A DNA stretch of 15,788 bases from Rothia sp. HMSC078H08 (GTDB lineage: Bacteria > Actinomycetota > Actinomycetes > Actinomycetales > Micrococcaceae), in contig NZ_KV795236.1 of NCBI RefSeq assembly GCF_001808955.1, forward strand, positions 1 to 15,788, written 5' to 3'. Position numbers and translations under genes: made by a program. The first letter of the stretch is position 1. Every line of letters starts with the position of its first letter. The notes beneath the pieces are model-generated. The model saw only the letters and a list, made by a program, of their open reading frames with translations, was not told the origin of the DNA and searched no databases. This document shows, one piece after another, positions 14,312 through 15,788 of the stretch.

Positions 14312-15718
14312 GTGACTACTATTAATCTACATGACTCATTCAAAGCGTACGACGTGCGTGGCATCGTCGGCGAGACCATTACCGCAGAGACTGTTCGTGC
14401 CACTGGCGCGGCTTTCGTAGACATTCTGGGCCTGGAGGGCCAGACCATCCTGGTCGGTGGCGACATGCGCCCCTCCTCCCCCGAATTCATGGATGCATTC
14501 GCCCAGGGTGCAACCGCTCGCGGTGCAAATGTTGAGAAGATCGGCCTGATCTCCACTGACGTTCTGTACTTCGCATGTGGCGTTGAGAACGCTGCCGGTG
14601 TTACCTTCACCGCTAGCCACAACCCCGCAGAGTACAACGGCATGAAGATGGCTAAGGCTGGCGCTGTTCCGCTGTCTTCCGAGTCCGGTCTGTTCGATAT
14701 TCGCGATCTGGCTCAGAAGTACCTGGATGCGGGCGAGATTCCTTCGGTGGAGAAGGTCGGCACCGTTTCTGAGAAGGACATCCTCAAGCCTTACGCAGAG
14801 TACCTGCGCAAGCTGGTTGATCTGTCTTCCATCCGCCCCCTGAAGGTTGTTGTTGACGCTGGTAACGGCATGGGTGGTATGACCACTCCCGCTGTTCTGG
14901 GCGACACCATCCTGCCGGGCCTGCCCCTGGAAATTGTTCCCCTGTACTTCGAGCTGGACGGTACCTTCCCGAACCACCCGGCTAACCCGCTGGAGCCGGC
15001 TAACCTGGTTGACCTGCAGAAGGCTGTTGTTGAGCACGGTGCCGACATTGGTCTGGCATTCGACGGCGACGCTGACCGCTGCTTCGTCATCGACGAGAAG
15101 GGCGAGCCCGTTACTCCTTCGGCTGTGACCGCTCTGGTTGCTGAGCGCGAGATTGCTCGTGCGAAGGCTGAGGGCAATGAAGAGCCCGTCATCATTTACA
15201 ACCTGATTACTTCGAAGGCTGTTCCTGAGCTGGTTGAGAAGCTGGGCGGCCGCGCAGTGAAGACCCGCGTGGGCCACTCCTTCATCAAGGCTGTTATGGC
15301 TGAGGAGAACGGCGTTTTCGGTGGCGAGCACTCCGCTCACTACTACTTCAAGGACTTCTTCAACGCAGACACCGGCATGCTCGCTGCAATGCACGTGCTG
15401 GCTGCTCTGGGTGGCGGCGACAAGCCCCTCTCCGAGATCAGCGCGAAGTACTCCCCGTACGTTGCTTCCGGTGAGATTAACTCCGAGCTGGAAGACAAGG
15501 CTGCCGCTGTGGACCGCGTTCGTGCACACTACGCTAACGCTCCCGTGGTTGTTGAGGACTCTGACGGCACCACCTTCACCAACACTGAAGAGGGTTGGTG
15601 GGTCAACCTGCGTCCTTCGAACACTGAGCCTTTCCTGCGCCTGAACCTTGAGGCACCGGATGTTGCGACTATGGAGCGCGTCCGTGACGAGGTTTTGGCT
15701 CTGGTTCGCCAGGGCTAA
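14312..15718 (+). CDS. manB: Phosphomannomutase/phosphoglucomutase (alpha-D-phosphohexomutase)
   Basis: Converts mannose 6-phosphate to mannose 1-phosphate (and possibly glucose phosphates) through a phosphoserine, the step after ManA toward GDP-mannose. The 468 residues carry all four domain signatures: the phosphoserine Ser102 in TASHNPAEYNG, the metal loop DGDADR (251-256), the sugar-specificity loop GEHSAHYYF (338-346) and the phosphate-binding loop RPSNTEP (434-440). The GEHSAH loop has the Glu and Ser of the PMM/PGM group, against the glucosamine mutase GlmM, whose length and motifs also differ. The reading frame starts at GTG 14312 (MTTINLHDSFKAYDVRG). Codons are rich in GTT and GCT, unlike manA beside it, which may mean high expression. 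No complete terminator follows before the window ends. Confidence 0.92.
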   Translation: MTTINLHDSFKAYDVRGIVGETITAETVRATGAAFVDILGLEGQTILVGGDMRPSSPEFMDAFAQGATARGANVEKIGLISTDVLYFACGVENAAGVTFTASHNPAEYNGMKMAKAGAVPLSSESGLFDIRDLAQKYLDAGEIPSVEKVGTVSEKDILKPYAEYLRKLVDLSSIRPLKVVVDAGNGMGGMTTPAVLGDTILPGLPLEIVPLYFELDGTFPNHPANPLEPANLVDLQKAVVEHGADIGLAFDGDADRCFVIDEKGEPVTPSAVTALVAEREIARAKAEGNEEPVIIYNLITSKAVPELVEKLGGRAVKTRVGHSFIKAVMAEENGVFGGEHSAHYYFKDFFNADTGMLAAMHVLAALGGGDKPLSEISAKYSPYVASGEINSELEDKAAAVDRVRAHYANAPVVVEDSDGTTFTNTEEGWWVNLRPSNTEPFLRLNLEAPDVATMERVRDEVLALVRQG

Positions 15719-15735
15719 GCACTAGCTAGCTACTA

Positions 15736-15763
15736 AAAAGTCCCGCCCCGCAGATGAACTGCG
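15736..15763 (+). terminator. Incomplete hairpin after the phosphomannomutase gene
   Basis: An A-run followed by GTCCCGCCCCGCAG (about 15736-15753) looks like the 5' arm of an intrinsic terminator of the kind seen after holB. Only the first five bases of a matching 3' arm (ctgcg, 15759-15763) are present after a 5-base loop; the following bases do not pair. Either the terminator is weak or its 3' arm has been displaced. Confidence 0.35.
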
Positions 15764-15788
15764 CCCCGAAACTTGGACGCATTAAATA
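15755..15788. mobile_element. Possible terminal inverted repeat of an IS3-family element, cut by the window edge
   Basis: From 15755 the sequence begins TGAACTGCGCCCCG and continues AAACTTGGAC. This TG-start, C-rich block and (A/T)GTTGGAC-like ending is the pattern I associate with ends of IS3-family (IS150-group) elements in actinobacteria. No transposase can be seen because the window ends 34 bases later. The match is from memory, and the stretch is short. Confidence 0.35.

Noticed and set aside
14336..15529. 397-codon open frame opposite the phosphomannomutase gene
   Set aside because: Antisense shadow of a gene with every catalytic motif intact.

Overview
The window looks like a high-GC Gram-positive chromosome of the Micrococcaceae, most likely Rothia (R. 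mucilaginosa or a close relative). This rests on protein style, on the actinobacterial gpmA-senX3-regX3 and ispD-ispF-cysS-rlmB gene orders, and on frequent GTG starts. The genus call is recognition, not a database result. The content is almost all chromosomal housekeeping. No CRISPR array, tRNA, rRNA, prophage or toxin-antitoxin locus is visible. The one possible mobile-element trace is an insertion-sequence-like end at the extreme right edge.

Layout. 1-461 has no convincing gene; it holds an inverted repeat, a purine-rich tract and two hairpins that can terminate the leftward operon. 462-6212 is a leftward block: senX3, regX3, ispD, ispF, cysS, rlmB. It joins a phosphate-type two-component system to the MEP isoprenoid pathway and to translation genes; the regX3 stop codon directly abuts the ispD start. 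gpmA (6395-7132) lies upstream of senX3 with its own hairpin between them. 7353-8921 is a leftward pair, a PLP-dependent trans-sulfuration enzyme followed by a small DUF2516-like membrane protein. tmk and holB (9082-10937) run rightward and overlap by 4 bases. A long bidirectional hairpin separates holB from the convergent UPF0210 (DUF711) gene, which is preceded in its operon by a UPF0237 ACT-domain gene. manA (leftward) and a phosphomannomutase gene (rightward) are divergent from a shared 137-base promoter region.

Functional themes: central sugar metabolism (gpmA, manA, phosphomannomutase), isoprenoid precursor synthesis (ispD, ispF), translation (cysS, rlmB), DNA replication and dTTP supply (holB, tmk), sulfur amino acids, and phosphate or stress sensing (senX3-regX3). 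The only pair of really unknown function is the ACT/UPF0210 module. The most useful second looks are: the regX3-ispD junction without carD, the UPF0210/UPF0237 pair with its promoter palindrome, the possible insertion sequence sitting in the terminator of the phosphomannomutase gene, a change of GC skew near 9-10 kb, and a tiny in-frame duplication of the UPF0210 C-terminal codons. I did not find a clearly novel multi-gene system.
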